DNA from: JAZDCJ01 sp036311985
Lineage (GTDB): Bacteria > Actinomycetota > Actinomycetes > Actinomycetales > Micrococcaceae
Assembly: GCF_036311985.1 (NCBI RefSeq)
Contig: NZ_JAZDCJ010000017.1
Reading direction: 5' to 3' (one strand)
DNA length: 64,000 nucleotides
The notes beneath the pieces were generated by a model. The model did no database searches. It had not been told where the DNA came from and was given only the letters and a program-made list of their open reading frames with translations. Within the stretch, counting starts at the first letter, position 1. Each line of letters starts with the position of its first letter. A program made the translations under genes and the position numbers. This document shows positions 63,950 through 64,000 of this stretch, piece after piece.

Positions 63950-63963
63950 CTACTTCAGTCCGC

Positions 63964-64000
63964 TCAGTCGTCCCGGGACCACGCAGGGAAGTCGAGGGAC
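63964..64000 (-). CDS. C-terminal end of a minus-strand gene (truncated by window edge)
   Basis: A TGA stop on the minus strand at 63964 is preceded by codons for SLDFPAWSRDD. This reads like a protein end, and the hairpin before it would terminate both genes. Too little is visible to name it. Confidence 0.4.
   Translation of the reverse strand, partial: SLDFPAWSRDD

Overview
The window is uniformly G+C-rich and densely coded, with many ATGA/GTGA stop-start overlaps, frequent GTG starts and actinobacterial families: an OpuC-type osmolyte importer, a C50-carotenoid operon, a ferrochelatase with iron-sulfur cysteines, a SAM-IV-like riboswitch, and both CIRCE and HAIR heat-shock operators. It is best read as chromosome of a pigmented member of the Micrococcales, possibly Micrococcaceae. 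I do not name a species. I see no rRNA, tRNA, CRISPR array, phage or complete insertion sequence.

Layout. 1-12 kb: a large surface-anchored 5'-nucleotidase, a ferredoxin reductase, an ABC exporter with a divergent TetR regulator, a DUF559-type nuclease-like protein, a LigB-type dioxygenase, a Pth2-like protein and a membrane protein. 12-23 kb: ferrochelatase, then a minus-strand operon crtE-crtB-crtI-crtYe-crtYf-crtEb-photolyase-MarR (predicted decaprenoxanthin-type C50 carotenoid), with tspO and an SDR/DUF2867 gene divergent from crtE. 23-27 kb: hsp20 under CIRCE and HAIR, two small membrane proteins, a frameshifted DUF3800 gene and D-serine dehydratase. 27-35 kb: the most unusual locus, subtilase / ECF-like sigma factor / 156-aa protein / TPR-CHAT protease / second subtilase. 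Both subtilase genes carry the same promoter-like motif with an identical 17-bp spacer. 35-40 kb: a Fic protein with its own palindromic promoter, then the osmoprotectant ABC operon and a repeat region. 40-48 kb: an operon of an MHS-type transporter, a ThDP enzyme, an amidohydrolase and an M20 amidase, with a divergent PucR regulator. 48-64 kb: Rieske ferredoxin, multidrug efflux with TetR, riboswitch-controlled OsmC protein, aldo-keto reductase, PAP2 protein, phosphodiesterase, TetR with a membrane protein, APC permease, FAH-family hydrolase, MmcQ-like protein, methyltransferase, RraA-like protein, a second DUF559 protein, a CitE-like lyase and a CycA-type permease.

Three dispersed repeat families run through the window. 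(1) A short G+C-rich element with core G(G/A/T)ACGACGCCGG lies in intergenic gaps, at stop codons, and inside genes, where it coincides with low-complexity linkers. (2) An extragenic imperfect palindrome of about 65-70 bp often contains a GATTCCCCGG half. (3) A TTCACG-rich repeat occurs as a near-identical 128-bp pair at 39.9-40.3 kb and flanks the second DUF559 gene.

The genes link in several ways. The crt operon makes a membrane pigment alongside a photolyase, a light and oxidative-stress module probably controlled by the terminal MarR protein. The sigma/CHAT/subtilase locus looks like a self-amplifying cytoplasmic protease response. The 41-48 kb operon looks like import and hydrolysis of a carbamoyl or amide compound.
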